From: Gammaproteobacteria bacterium
GTDB lineage: Bacteria; Pseudomonadota; Gammaproteobacteria; Burkholderiales; Thiobacillaceae
DNA length: 64,000 nucleotides
Direction of reading: 5' to 3'
NCBI GenBank assembly: GCA_018820765.1
Contig: JAHJNN010000017.1
Span: forward strand, 434,001-498,000
Shown here: piece by piece, positions 51,753 through 60,313 of the stretch
Numbering within the stretch: position 1 is the stretch's first letter
Layout: each line of letters begins with the position of its first letter
Position numbers and translations under genes: made by a program
Notes under the pieces: model-generated
The model's input: only the letters and a program-made list of their open reading frames with translations
What the model was told of the DNA's origin: nothing
Databases searched by the model: none

Positions 51753-52709
51753 ATGTCGGCCGAACTCGCGCAGCAACTGCTGCTGAAAACGCTGCTGCCC
51801 CTGTCCCTGCTGATCGCCGCGGGCGGCATCTGGCCACGCTGGCAGACCGGCATTTCCATCGTCGGCCTGCGCGGCGAGATCAACCGGCTGGTGCTGAATT
51901 TCTTCGCGCCCATGCTGTTCTTCTCGGCAGGAGCCGCCGCCACGGTCGACCTGAGCATTTTGCAGGTGCCGCTGGTCCTCGGCGCCGCCACCCTGTTCGG
52001 TCTCACGCTCGCCGCGCTGGCGCTGTTCGCCACCCCGCTCGGGCGCGGCCTGTCACGGCCGCAGCGCGGCGCCATCATGCTGGCATCCGGCTTCGGCAAC
52101 GTGCTGTTCTTCGGTTATCCCTTCCTCACCACGGTGTACGGCGACTCGGGCGCGCGCTATCCCTTCTTCGCCGACATGCTCGCCACCACGCCGCTGGTGT
52201 GGTCGCTCGGCGTGTGGATCGCCTTCCGCTGCGGCAAGCACACCGAACACGCCTCCTTCCTGAGAATGTGGTTGACGCTGCCGCCGGTGTGGGGATTCGC
52301 CGCCGGCATCGCGGTCAACCTCTCCGGCGCCGGGCTCGAGCCGCTGGTGGAAGCCGCGCACTGGGCCGGCAGCCCGACGATTCCGCTGATGCTGTTCGTG
52401 CTCGGGCTGACCATCCCCTGGCACGACCTGCGCCCGCACAAGGCCGTCATGGTGGCGCTCGGCATCAAGCTCGCGCTGATGCCGCTGCTGGCGCTGGGCA
52501 TTGCGCTGGCGTGGCCGGGAACGCTGACCGAACCCGGCGAAGCGGCGGTGCTGGAGGCCGCCATGCCGACCATGGTGATGGTCATCGCGCTGGCCGACCG
52601 CTTCGGCCTCGACACCCGCCTGGCGGGGTTGATCATGGGCTGGTCAACGCTCGTGGGATTGGTTACGCTGCCATTCTGGCTTGTCGTGGTTAAAGGGATT
52701 GCATCATGA
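51753..52709 (+). CDS. AEC-family transporter
   Basis: A 318-residue membrane protein with about ten helices, of the auxin-efflux-carrier/malonate-permease family (INRLVLNFFAPMLFFSAGA, ASGFGNVLFFGYPFLTTVYG, EAAMPTMVMVIALADRFGLD). The family moves small carboxylates. The reductase gene starts within its stop codon (ATGA), so transport and reduction of a carboxylate or semialdehyde may be joined. Confidence 0.88.
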   Translation: MSAELAQQLLLKTLLPLSLLIAAGGIWPRWQTGISIVGLRGEINRLVLNFFAPMLFFSAGAAATVDLSILQVPLVLGAATLFGLTLAALALFATPLGRGLSRPQRGAIMLASGFGNVLFFGYPFLTTVYGDSGARYPFFADMLATTPLVWSLGVWIAFRCGKHTEHASFLRMWLTLPPVWGFAAGIAVNLSGAGLEPLVEAAHWAGSPTIPLMLFVLGLTIPWHDLRPHKAVMVALGIKLALMPLLALGIALAWPGTLTEPGEAAVLEAAMPTMVMVIALADRFGLDTRLAGLIMGWSTLVGLVTLPFWLVVVKGIAS

Positions 52710-53596
52710 AAATCGGATTCATCGGCAGCGGCATCATGGGCCGCCCCATGGCGGAGAACCTGCTGCGCGCCGGGCACCAGCTGACCGTCTATGGCCGCCG
52801 CTTCGACCGCATCGAACCCATCCTGGTGATGGGTGCGCTCGGCAAGGGCACGCCCGCCGAAGTCGCCGCCGAATGCGACATCACCTTCACCGTCGTTTCC
52901 GACACCACCGACGTCGAACAGATCATCCTCGGCGACCGCGGCCTGGTGCACGGCGCCAAGCCCGGCCATACCGTCGTCGACATGAGCACGGTGTCGCCCG
53001 CCGCCACCCGCCGCATCGCCGCGTCGCTCGCCGAACGCGGCGTCCACATGCTCGACGCGCCGGTGTCGGGCGGCGAAACCGGCGCCCGCGAAGGCACGCT
53101 GTCGATCATGGTCGGCGGCGAAGCGCCCATCTTCGAAAAAGTCCGTCCGCTGTTCGAAATCCTCGGCAAGAACATCGTCCACGTCGGCGGCCACGGCGCC
53201 GGCCAGGTCGTCAAATGCTGCAACCAGATCGTCGTCGGCCTCACCTTCGAGGGCGTCGCCGAGGCGATTCTGCTGGCGCGGCGCAACGGCGTCGATCCGG
53301 TCAAGATGCGCGAAGCGCTGCTGGGCGGCTTCGCCGGCAGCCGCATCCTCGAAGTCCATGGCCAGCGCATGCTCGACTCCAACTACAAGCCCGGATTCAA
53401 GGTCAAGCTGCACCACAAGGACATGGCCATCGTCATGGACAACGCACAGGAAACCGCCACCCCCCTGCCCGGCGCCGCGCTGATCGCCCAGCAGATGAAT
53501 GCGCTGATGGGCGCCGGCGACAGCGAACTCGATTCGTCGGCCATCATGCGCGCGCTGGAACGGCTGGTCGGCGGCAACAACGGCAACGGCAAGTGA
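52706..53596 (+). CDS. NAD(P)-dependent 3-hydroxyacid dehydrogenase (GarR/GlxR-like)
   Basis: A 296-residue enzyme of the beta-hydroxyacid dehydrogenase family. The cofactor motif is KIGFIGSGIMGRPMAENLLR, the substrate motif DAPVSGGETGAREGTLSIMV and the catalytic lysine lies in GQVVKCCNQIVVG. Closest in look to tartronate semialdehyde reductase (2-hydroxy-3-oxopropionate reductase), which works in glyoxylate use. The next small ORF overlaps its stop codon (GTGA). Confidence 0.9.
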   Translation: MKIGFIGSGIMGRPMAENLLRAGHQLTVYGRRFDRIEPILVMGALGKGTPAEVAAECDITFTVVSDTTDVEQIILGDRGLVHGAKPGHTVVDMSTVSPAATRRIAASLAERGVHMLDAPVSGGETGAREGTLSIMVGGEAPIFEKVRPLFEILGKNIVHVGGHGAGQVVKCCNQIVVGLTFEGVAEAILLARRNGVDPVKMREALLGGFAGSRILEVHGQRMLDSNYKPGFKVKLHHKDMAIVMDNAQETATPLPGAALIAQQMNALMGAGDSELDSSAIMRALERLVGGNNGNGK

Positions 53597-53934
53597 GCGC
53601 CAAGGAGCGCGTCGTCTTCCTCGACCGCGCCGCCTTCACCGCGGACGACCTGCCGATCCCGAACTTCGAACACAACTGGAGCGAATACCCCGCGACAGAG
53701 CCGGCCGACATCGTGCCGCGCTTGTTCTGGGCGACCACCGCGATTACGCATGCGTGTCCGATCGATGCGGACGCCATCGGCCAGCTGCACAAGCTCACCC
53801 GCATCGTCGTGACGGGACCCGCCGCGGTCGATGGCCATGCGTGCATGGCGCGCGGCATTGCGGTGCGACATCTGCCCGAAAGCGACGCGCCGGAACAGTC
53901 ATTGATCCGCTTGCTCGAAATGCCAGTCGGCTGA
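53593..53934 (+). CDS. truncated D-2-hydroxyacid dehydrogenase-like protein (N-terminal part)
   Basis: A 113-residue product from a GTG overlapping the upstream stop. VVFLDRAAFTADDLPIP, TAITHACPIDADAI and HGRIAVRHLPE-like GHACMARGIAVRHLPESD look like the N-terminal ~110 residues of glycerate/hydroxypyruvate dehydrogenase. The NAD-binding and catalytic domains are absent and the sequence ends in an ordinary stop. It is therefore a remnant or a protein in a new role, coupled to the reductase. Confidence 0.65.
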   Translation: MSAKERVVFLDRAAFTADDLPIPNFEHNWSEYPATEPADIVPRLFWATTAITHACPIDADAIGQLHKLTRIVVTGPAAVDGHACMARGIAVRHLPESDAPEQSLIRLLEMPVG

Positions 53935-53981
53935 AACACGCCGTCCCCTCCGAAAGGGGGATTTCATTCCACGGCAACATG

Positions 53982-54002
53982 ACGTACTCTTTAACGTACG
54001 TT
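53982..54002 (+). promoter_or_regulatory. candidate YefM operator
   Basis: ACGTAC at 53982-53987 and again inside the palindrome AACGTACGTT at 53993-54002, one helical turn apart, just before the antitoxin start. GTAC-centred palindromes are known to bind YefM-type antitoxins. Confidence 0.5.
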
Positions 54003-54016
54003 ACAGGAGGCCCACC

Positions 54017-54259
54017 ATGTCCACACTCACCGCCAGCGAAGCACGCGCAAATCTCTACCGCCTGATCGATCAGGCGGCCGAGTCGCACGAAGCCATTCTG
54101 ATCTCGGGCAAGCGCTCCAGCGCAGTGCTGGTTTCCGAAGAAGACTGGAAGGCGATCCAGGAAACGCTTCATCTGCTCTCCGTGCCTGGAATGCGCGAAT
54201 CGATCAAGGAAGGCATGGCCGAGCCGCTCGACACCAGCGCCAGGAAACTGGACTGGTGA
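54017..54259 (+). CDS. antitoxin, Phd/YefM family
   Basis: An 80-residue antitoxin. The N-terminal TASEARANLYRLIDQAAESH is the DNA-binding/dimer part and HEAILISGKRSSAVLVSEED the family's middle motif; the C-terminus should wrap the toxin. AGGAGG precedes the ATG. Its stop overlaps the toxin start (GTGA). Confidence 0.95.
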   Translation: MSTLTASEARANLYRLIDQAAESHEAILISGKRSSAVLVSEEDWKAIQETLHLLSVPGMRESIKEGMAEPLDTSARKLDW

Positions 54260-54519
54260 GCTGGCAAGTCGTTTTTGCCAAGCACGCGCTCAAGGACGCC
54301 AAAAAGCTGGCAGCAAGCGGCCTCAAGCCCAAGGCACTCGAACTGCTGGCGATTCTCGAACGCGACCCTTTCCAGAATCCCCCGCCGTATGAAAAGCTGG
54401 TCGGCGATCTCGTGGGAGCGTATTCCCGCCGCATCAATATCCAGCACCGGCTGGTGTATGAAGTCTTCACCGAAGCACGTACGGTGCGCGTGCTTCGCAT
54501 GTGGACACACTATGAGTGA
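54256..54519 (+). CDS. toxin, YoeB family RNase
   Basis: An 87-residue ribosome-dependent mRNA interferase. LVGAYSRRINIQHRLVYEV and the C-terminal MWTHYE match YoeB, with the arginine and histidine residues of the active site. The GTG start overlaps the antitoxin stop, as is usual for tightly coupled pairs. Confidence 0.95.
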   Translation: MSWQVVFAKHALKDAKKLAASGLKPKALELLAILERDPFQNPPPYEKLVGDLVGAYSRRINIQHRLVYEVFTEARTVRVLRMWTHYE

Positions 54520-54539
54520 ATGGAGATGGGGCAACTGAC

Positions 54540-55994
54540 ATGAATCTCGTTGACCCCACACTTTTCCGGCAACAAGCGCTGATCGCCGGTGAATGGCGGG
54601 ACGCTTCTGATGGCACGCGCTTCAGCGTCCACAACCCGGCCAATGCAGAAACCGTCGGCCATGCGCCGCGCTGCACGACCGCCGACACCGAACGTGCGAT
54701 CGAAGCGGCACACGCGGCGTTTGCCGGCTGGCGCGACCAGACCGCGAAGGCGCGCGCGCAGCTGTTGCGTCGCTGGTTCGACCTGATTCTGCAACACCGC
54801 GACGATCTCGCCACGATCATGGTGTCCGAGCAGGGCAAGCCGCTCGCCGAGGCGCGCAGGGAGATCAGCTATGCAGCGAGCTTCATCGAGTGGTTTGCCG
54901 AGGAGGCGCGGCGGGTGTACGGCGACGTGGTGCCGTCGCCGTGGGCCGACCGGCGCATGTTGACGCTGCGCCAGCCGGTGGGGGTGGCGGCGCTGATCAC
55001 GCCGTGGAATTTCCCCGCCGCGATGCTGACGCGCAAGGCCGGCGCGGCGCTGGCTGCCGGCTGCACGGTGGTGGCGAAGCCGGCGTCGCAGACGCCGTTC
55101 ACCGCGCTGGCGCTGGCCGAGCTGGCGCAACGCGCGGGCTTTCCGCCGGGGGTGCTGAATGTGGTCACCGGCGACGCGGAAGCCATCGGCCGCACGCTGA
55201 CCACGCACCCACTGGTGCGCAAGGTGTCGTTCACCGGCTCGACCGCGGTGGGCAAGCAGCTGCTGGCGCAGAGCGTGCCCACGCTCAAGCACGTCTCGCT
55301 CGAACTCGGCGGCAACGCCCCCTTCATCGTGTTCGACGACGCCGATCTGGACGCGGCAGTGGCGGGCGCGCTCGCCAGCAAGTACCGCAACAGCGGACAG
55401 ACCTGCGTGTGCGCCAACCGGGTGTTCGTGCAGGACGCGATCTTCGATGCCTTCGCCGAAAAATTCGCCGCCGCGGTGGCGCAGCTGAGGGTGGGCGAGG
55501 GCTTCACGCCCGGGGTGGAAACCGGCCCGCTGATCAGTCCCGCCGCGCTGGAGAAAGTCGAGGCGCACATCGCCGCCGCGCTCGCCCACGGCGCAACCCT
55601 GCTGGCCGGTGGCGCGCGCCATGCGCTCGGCGGACAGTTTTTCCAGCCGACGGTGCTGAGCCGCTGCACGCCCGACATGCTGATCTGCCGCGACGAGACT
55701 TTCGGCCCGGTGGCGCCGCTGATCCGCTTTGCCGACGAAGCCGAAGTGATCCGCCTGGCCAACGACACCGAGTACGGTCTCGCCGCCTACGCCTACACCC
55801 GCGACCTCGGCCGCGCCTGGCGGCTGGCGGAGCGGCTCGACTACGGCATGGTCGGCATCAATGCCGGGGTGATTTCCACCGCCGAAGCGGTGTTCGGCGG
55901 CGTCAAGCAATCCGGGCTCGGGCGCGAGGGCGGGCGCAGCGGCATCGACGAATATCTCGAAAGCAAGTACCTGAACCTGGCCGGGCTGGCGTGA
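54540..55994 (+). CDS. gabD: succinate-semialdehyde dehydrogenase
   Basis: A 484-residue NAD(P)-dependent aldehyde dehydrogenase. TPWNFPAAMLTRKAGAALAA, the glutamate in LELGGNAPFIVF, the catalytic cysteine in NSGQTCVCANRVFVQ and FGGVKQSGLGREGG are typical of GabD, which oxidises succinate semialdehyde to succinate. Length agrees. ATG 54540 gives the family N-terminus; a GTG eight codons upstream is possible. A 35-codon ORF overlaps its stop. Confidence 0.92.
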   Translation: MNLVDPTLFRQQALIAGEWRDASDGTRFSVHNPANAETVGHAPRCTTADTERAIEAAHAAFAGWRDQTAKARAQLLRRWFDLILQHRDDLATIMVSEQGKPLAEARREISYAASFIEWFAEEARRVYGDVVPSPWADRRMLTLRQPVGVAALITPWNFPAAMLTRKAGAALAAGCTVVAKPASQTPFTALALAELAQRAGFPPGVLNVVTGDAEAIGRTLTTHPLVRKVSFTGSTAVGKQLLAQSVPTLKHVSLELGGNAPFIVFDDADLDAAVAGALASKYRNSGQTCVCANRVFVQDAIFDAFAEKFAAAVAQLRVGEGFTPGVETGPLISPAALEKVEAHIAAALAHGATLLAGGARHALGGQFFQPTVLSRCTPDMLICRDETFGPVAPLIRFADEAEVIRLANDTEYGLAAYAYTRDLGRAWRLAERLDYGMVGINAGVISTAEAVFGGVKQSGLGREGGRSGIDEYLESKYLNLAGLA

Positions 55995-56098
55995 GCCTGC
56001 ATCTGCCCGCCGCGCTGCACCTGCAGCCGGGCGTGGCGCACGGCCGCGTCGCCGACGGCTCCAATCTGGTCAGGCGCGATGTTTTCATTACACCCTAG
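55991..56098 (+). CDS. possible 35-residue remnant after gabD
   Basis: A GTG overlaps the gabD stop (GTGA) and opens a frame of 35 codons (SLHLPAALHLQPGVAHGRV). It ends just before a terminator. It could be the start of a lost gene or chance. No family known. Confidence 0.25.
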   Translation: MSLHLPAALHLQPGVAHGRVADGSNLVRRDVFITP

Positions 56099-56100
56099 AC

Positions 56101-56131
56101 AAAAAAACCGACCCATAAGGTCGGTTTTTTT
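56101..56131. terminator. two-way terminator
   Basis: A7-CCGACC, CATAA loop, GGTCGG-T7. Serves gabD on the plus strand and the PEP-CTERM gene on the minus strand. Confidence 0.95.
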
Positions 56132-56147
56132 GCTAGCTGGTTTGGAA

Positions 56148-56933
56148 TCAGGCTTTATTCCGACGGCGCAATGCGGCCAATCCCGCCAAGCCAATACCCA
56201 TCAGTGCCAGTGATGCCGGTTCGGGCACGCCAGGAGGTGGCGGAGGTGTGACTTCTTCGGTCAACCCCGCATAGCGGACTGTGGACTGGGAGTAGTTATA
56301 AAAACCGAATTGCCCGTTGGGAAACGAGCCCAATATGTCAAATATTGTTTCGCCGGCCCCAAAAGTACCGCCTGAAATATCAATTTTGATACGCCCTGCC
56401 TGGTAGAGAATTTCAAAGTCGTATGCTGTGTTATCTGCCCAACCGCGCGTGCTGCCGAAATCAGTGGCCAGCACATCGAATTCAGCGCTGTCGGTGTGTC
56501 CCCAGAAGCCGGGAACATAGTTGGTGATGGTGCCGTTCACCCGGCTAAGCGCAAAGCCTTCACTCGCGAGAAAACCACCCGATGACTGATTGACCTGTTT
56601 CCAGTCGAACAACACAAAATTCATGTCATTGCCGGTAGACGCAGGCCCATTAAATCCGAGCACGAACCCGATGTAATCGTCATCGCTTGTCGTTTGAACC
56701 TCAATCGAACCCCGGATAGTGGTGTTGATCTGGCTCGTCGGGCCGACAAAAAAAGTGGGGTTTCCGTTAATCGTCTGCAATACGGAAGATCCATCAGCCG
56801 CCACAATCCAGTTGCCGTTTGCAGCGGGCCCTCTTTCTTCCCACGTATTGAGGTCTATAGGGATGGGCGCGGCGGAAGCGGCGGTCGTGGCGCCGAGCAA
56901 AATGCACAGCGCAAGTGTGTTCCTGAGATTCAT
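56148..56933 (-). CDS. PEP-CTERM protein, TSP C-terminal-like
   Basis: A 261-residue exported protein. Signal peptide NTLALCILLGATTAASA. The beta-sandwich body (DDDYIGFVLGFNGPASTGND, VLFDWKQVNQSSGGF, GQFGFYNYSQSTVRYAG) resembles the thrombospondin C-terminal domain. A Pro run leads to the sorting tail VPEPASLALMGIGLAGLAAL and RRRNKA. I chose ATG 56933 with AGGAGAG before it rather than the longer frame. Its codon use is less GC-rich than that of its neighbours. No exosortase gene is near. Confidence 0.85.
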   Translation of the reverse strand: MNLRNTLALCILLGATTAASAAPIPIDLNTWEERGPAANGNWIVAADGSSVLQTINGNPTFFVGPTSQINTTIRGSIEVQTTSDDDYIGFVLGFNGPASTGNDMNFVLFDWKQVNQSSGGFLASEGFALSRVNGTITNYVPGFWGHTDSAEFDVLATDFGSTRGWADNTAYDFEILYQAGRIKIDISGGTFGAGETIFDILGSFPNGQFGFYNYSQSTVRYAGLTEEVTPPPPPGVPEPASLALMGIGLAGLAALRRRNKA

Positions 56934-57242
56934 GGCGCTCTCCTGATTGGGTTTTTGCGTAATGCAAAGTGCAGGGTTGTTTTGCACAAAATCAGACCAC
57001 GCTATAGCTACGCAAAAGACATGCCCACGAAGCTGGCATTCAACATAAATACTTGATAATCAATAGGCTACTGTTTTTTTGTTTAGTCGCTTTTTCTAAA
57101 TGAACAGGGTGATTTGTAAAATTTTCCGACATCATTAGAAAATACATCGAACGACTGCCAGGCTTTCCTGTATGAAGTCGTCGCCCATAGCTAAGCGAGA
57201 TTTGCGGGACCGGAGCCCAGTCGCCCGGTCTAGACTGACGGC
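56934..57242. other. intergenic region, AT-rich
   Basis: About 310 bases between divergent genes, noticeably AT-rich (near 57040-57140). It must hold the promoters of the PEP-CTERM and arginase genes. I see no further gene. Confidence 0.5.
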
Positions 57243-58139
57243 ATGAAGCCGGCCCCTCCTTCATCCACGCGCACCCTCGTCGTCATCGGCGCCGCCAGCG
57301 GAGCCGGCGCGCCCGACCCGGCCACCGCCAAGGGGCCCGATGCGCTGCGCCGCTACCAGGTGTTTCACGATTCCCCACTACAGCATGTGGAGTGGGATGG
57401 GGTTCTGCGGGTGCCGCGCGCACAGCAGGACACGCCGCTGCATGCGGTCGCGGCGCTCAGCGCCCGACTGGCCGCCGAAGTGGAAGCGGTGCTGCGGGCG
57501 GGCAACTTTCCGCTGGTGGTGGGCGGCGACCATTCCTGCGCCATCGGCACCTGGAGCGGCGTGCACCGCGTGCTGGCCGGCCGCGGACCGATCGGGCTGA
57601 TCTGGATCGACGCCCACATGGACAGCCACACCTTCGCCACCACCCCGAGCGGGCAGATCCACGGCATGCCGCTGGCCGTCCTGCTCGGCTACGGCGAGGC
57701 GGCGCTCACCGCCATCGACGGACCGGAAGCCAAGCTGCGCCCGGAGCACATGTGCCTGATCGGCGTGCGCAGTTTCGAGGCGGGCGAGGCCGCGCTGCTG
57801 CACCGGCTGGGCGTGCGGGTGTTCGACATGGACGAAGTCCGCCGGCGCGGGCTGGCTGCCGTGTTCGACGAGGCCTTGTCGATCGTGCGGCGCGGCACCG
57901 CGGGCTTCGGCGTCAGCGTGGATCTGGATGCGCTCGACCCAGAGGAGGAACCCGGCGTCACCACCCCCGTTCCCGGCGGCCTGTGCCGCGCCGACCTCGC
58001 CGCCGCCTTGTCGCATCTGCGCGGCGACCCGGCCTTTGTGGCGATGGAAATCGTCGAGTACAACCCGCGGCGGGATCGCGGGCACGCCACCGCCGACGCT
58101 GCCGGCGCGCTGGTCGACGCCATCACGCCGCTGAAATAA
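57243..58139 (+). CDS. rocF: arginase-family hydrolase
   Basis: A 298-residue Mn enzyme of the ureohydrolase family. The metal motifs are GGDHSCAIGTWSG, WIDAHMDSHT and SVDLDALDPEEEPGV; MEIVEYNPRRD is the late family motif. It is most like arginase (arginine to ornithine and urea), though agmatinase-like activity is possible. A single gene. Confidence 0.9.
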   Translation: MKPAPPSSTRTLVVIGAASGAGAPDPATAKGPDALRRYQVFHDSPLQHVEWDGVLRVPRAQQDTPLHAVAALSARLAAEVEAVLRAGNFPLVVGGDHSCAIGTWSGVHRVLAGRGPIGLIWIDAHMDSHTFATTPSGQIHGMPLAVLLGYGEAALTAIDGPEAKLRPEHMCLIGVRSFEAGEAALLHRLGVRVFDMDEVRRRGLAAVFDEALSIVRRGTAGFGVSVDLDALDPEEEPGVTTPVPGGLCRADLAAALSHLRGDPAFVAMEIVEYNPRRDRGHATADAAGALVDAITPLK

Positions 58140-58160
58140 GCAGGCTAAAAAGTTTGAATT

Positions 58161-58241
58161 ACGTCACACCGGCGGAGGCTGGTGTCCAGTCATAAACTGG
58201 ATTCCGGCACTTGTGCCCTTTGGGTATTCGCCGGAATGACG
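58161..58241. repeat. dispersed intergenic repeat
   Basis: CGTCACACCGGCGGAGGCTG... and GATTCCGGC...GCCGGAATGACG: a hairpin-rich element of the GTCATTCCGG kind, common between genes in many beta-proteobacteria. Lies between convergent genes. Confidence 0.6.
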
Positions 58242-58244
58242 ACT

Positions 58245-59606
58245 TCACTCGAACTCCATCGCGCGGTACACCCGCCCGGCATTGCTGCGCGCCAGCTCGT
58301 CGGCGGTGTGCAGGTGCAGGTAGGCCGACTGGTCGACCTTGTAGGCGTCGTCGAGCGAGCCGCCGGCCTTGATGACCTCGGCGACCTTGGCGCGCAGATG
58401 CACCAGATAGTCGCGCGTCCACTTGCGCACGGTCGCCATGTCGGTCGGGCCGCCGTGGCCGGGGATGACGATTTGCGCGCCGAGCGCCTCGAACGTGTCC
58501 CAGGTCGCTATCCACTTGGCGGTGTCGGTGTCTTCGAAGATCGGCAGCATGCGGATATGGAAGGCGGTGTCGCCGGCGATCACCAGCTTTTTCTCGGGCA
58601 ACCACACCATGGTGTCGCCGTGGCTGTGCGAGGGGCCGAGGTGCAGGATGTGAAGGTTCCAGCTGCCCATTTTTAATTCGAGCTTGTCGTCATAGAGCCT
58701 GTCCGGCATCACGAACTCGGTCTTGAACGCCTTGTCGCGCGCACGGGCACGCATGACCTCCAGCGAATCGTAGCCAGTCTTTTCCATGTAGGCCGCGGTG
58801 TCGCGGTGGGCGATGATGGTGGCGCCCTGTTCCTTCCAGTATTTGGAGCCGAGCATGGCGTGGCCCTGGCTGTTTTCCAGCACCACGTATTTCACCGGCT
58901 GCTTCGTGCGCTTCTTGATCTCCTCGTGCAGGCTTTGCGCCAGCAGGTAGTTGTCGCCGGCGTTCACCACCAGCACGCCGTCGTCGGTGATGACGAAGGA
59001 CAGGTTGTTGTTGTGGCCGGAATTCTCGTAGGTGCCGGGCGCGGTGGCGCCGATCGCCGACCACACGCCGGGGATGACTTCCTGCGGCAGGTCGTAGAGG
59101 AAGGAAGCGGGCGCCTTGTCGAGCAGGCGCACGGGCAGGCCGGCGCGTTTCCAGTTGAAGAAACCGTCGCGGTAATTCTTCACGTTCTTGTAGCCGAGCT
59201 TCATCAGCGTGTCGGCGGCGAGCGGGCTGCGCTGGCTGACGCCGCAGTAGACGACGATGGGCGTGGTCTTGTCCGGTACCGCCACCTCGATCTGGAATTC
59301 CAGCTGGCCACGCGTGATGTTGAAGAACAGCGGCGCATCGATGTGGCCCGACAGCGCCAGTTCGGCCGGCGTGCGCACATCGATCACCACGGTTTTGGGC
59401 TGGGCCTTCAGCTGCGCCAGGAGGCCTGCGGTGTCGAGCTGCGGTACCCGTTTGTTCGCGGCGTCGAGCACGCGCTGCGCCGCCTGGGTCGGCGCGATGG
59501 CCTCGGGCGGCGGCATGACGACGGCAGAGAGGTTTTGTGCCTGCGCGGCGGCCATCGGCAACAGCAGGGCGGCGATCAGGGCAAGCGCAATGCGTGCAGG
59601 GTTCAT
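58245..59606 (-). CDS. exported rhodanese/metallo-beta-lactamase fusion, degenerate metal motif
   Basis: A 453-residue exported protein. Signal peptide IALALIAALLLPMAAAQA. A rhodanese domain (about 45-150) has VIDVRTPAELALSGHID and the catalytic loop VVYCGVSQRSPLAAD with its cysteine. The metallo-beta-lactamase domain follows (VWSAIGATAPGTYENSGHNN, GPSHSHGDTMVWLPEKKLVI, AGDTAFH, VIPGHGGPTD). The usual HxHxDH motif is replaced by Q-G-H-A-M-L in ENSQGHAMLG, so two or more metal ligands seem lost. Sulfur oxidisers carry related SoxH-like proteins. TAAGGAG precedes the ATG at 59606. Role in periplasmic sulfur chemistry is an inference. Confidence 0.85.
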   Translation of the reverse strand: MNPARIALALIAALLLPMAAAQAQNLSAVVMPPPEAIAPTQAAQRVLDAANKRVPQLDTAGLLAQLKAQPKTVVIDVRTPAELALSGHIDAPLFFNITRGQLEFQIEVAVPDKTTPIVVYCGVSQRSPLAADTLMKLGYKNVKNYRDGFFNWKRAGLPVRLLDKAPASFLYDLPQEVIPGVWSAIGATAPGTYENSGHNNNLSFVITDDGVLVVNAGDNYLLAQSLHEEIKKRTKQPVKYVVLENSQGHAMLGSKYWKEQGATIIAHRDTAAYMEKTGYDSLEVMRARARDKAFKTEFVMPDRLYDDKLELKMGSWNLHILHLGPSHSHGDTMVWLPEKKLVIAGDTAFHIRMLPIFEDTDTAKWIATWDTFEALGAQIVIPGHGGPTDMATVRKWTRDYLVHLRAKVAEVIKAGGSLDDAYKVDQSAYLHLHTADELARSNAGRVYRAMEFE

Positions 59607-59649
59607 GGCGGTCTCCTTACAGGGTTTTATAGCGCTTGCGGGATCGATA

Positions 59650-60288
59650 TCAATCGGCCGCCAGGCCGACGAAGGGGTTGTCGCGGCGTTCGTGTCCGAA
59701 GGTGGACATCGCGCCATGCCCCGGCACGAAGCGCACGTCGTCGCCGAGCGGGAACAGTTTTTCGCGGATGGCGGCCAGGAGCGCTGCGTGATCGCCGCGC
59801 GGAAAGTCGGTACGGCCGATCGAGCCTTTGAACAGCACGTCGCCGACGAAGGCGAGCCGCGCGTCGGGCTGGTAGAACACCACGTGGCCCGGCGTATGGC
59901 CGGGGCAGTGCAGCACGTCGAAACGGATGGCGCCCACCTCGACGCTATCGCCGTCCTCCAGCCACCGGTCGGGGGTGAACGCCGGCGTGGGCGGAAAGCC
60001 GAACAGCTCGGCCTGTTGCGGCAGCAGATCGAGCCAGAACTGCTCTTCCCGCTGCGGGCCGACGATCGGGATGCCGAGCGCGTCGCGCAGCTCCGCCGCC
60101 GCGCCGACGTGGTCGAGATGGCCGTGGGTGAGCAGGATTTTTTCCAGCGTGAGCCCGCGCGCAGCCACTTCCGCCAGCAGACGTTCCGCCTCGCCGCCCG
60201 GATCGATCAGCGCGGCGCGGCCGGCCGCGTCCCACACCAGCGAGCAGTTCTGTTGATACGGGGTGACGGGGAGGATGGTAAATTCCAT
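59650..60288 (-). CDS. metallo-beta-lactamase hydrolase, glyoxalase II-like
   Basis: A 212-residue cytoplasmic hydrolase. ILLTHGHLDHVGAAAEL carries the full zinc motif, HCPGHTPGHVVFY, VGDVLFKGSIGRTDFP and FVPGHGAMSTFGHER complete it. It is of the YcbL/GloB-like kind that cuts thioesters such as S-lactoylglutathione. I use the ATG at 60288; a longer frame upstream is out of family. It is divergent from the thioredoxin/HEAT gene with only 25 bp between starts. Confidence 0.9.
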   Translation of the reverse strand: MEFTILPVTPYQQNCSLVWDAAGRAALIDPGGEAERLLAEVAARGLTLEKILLTHGHLDHVGAAAELRDALGIPIVGPQREEQFWLDLLPQQAELFGFPPTPAFTPDRWLEDGDSVEVGAIRFDVLHCPGHTPGHVVFYQPDARLAFVGDVLFKGSIGRTDFPRGDHAALLAAIREKLFPLGDDVRFVPGHGAMSTFGHERRDNPFVGLAAD

Positions 60289-60313
60289 GCACGCCATTAT
60301 CCCGTCAAAACCC

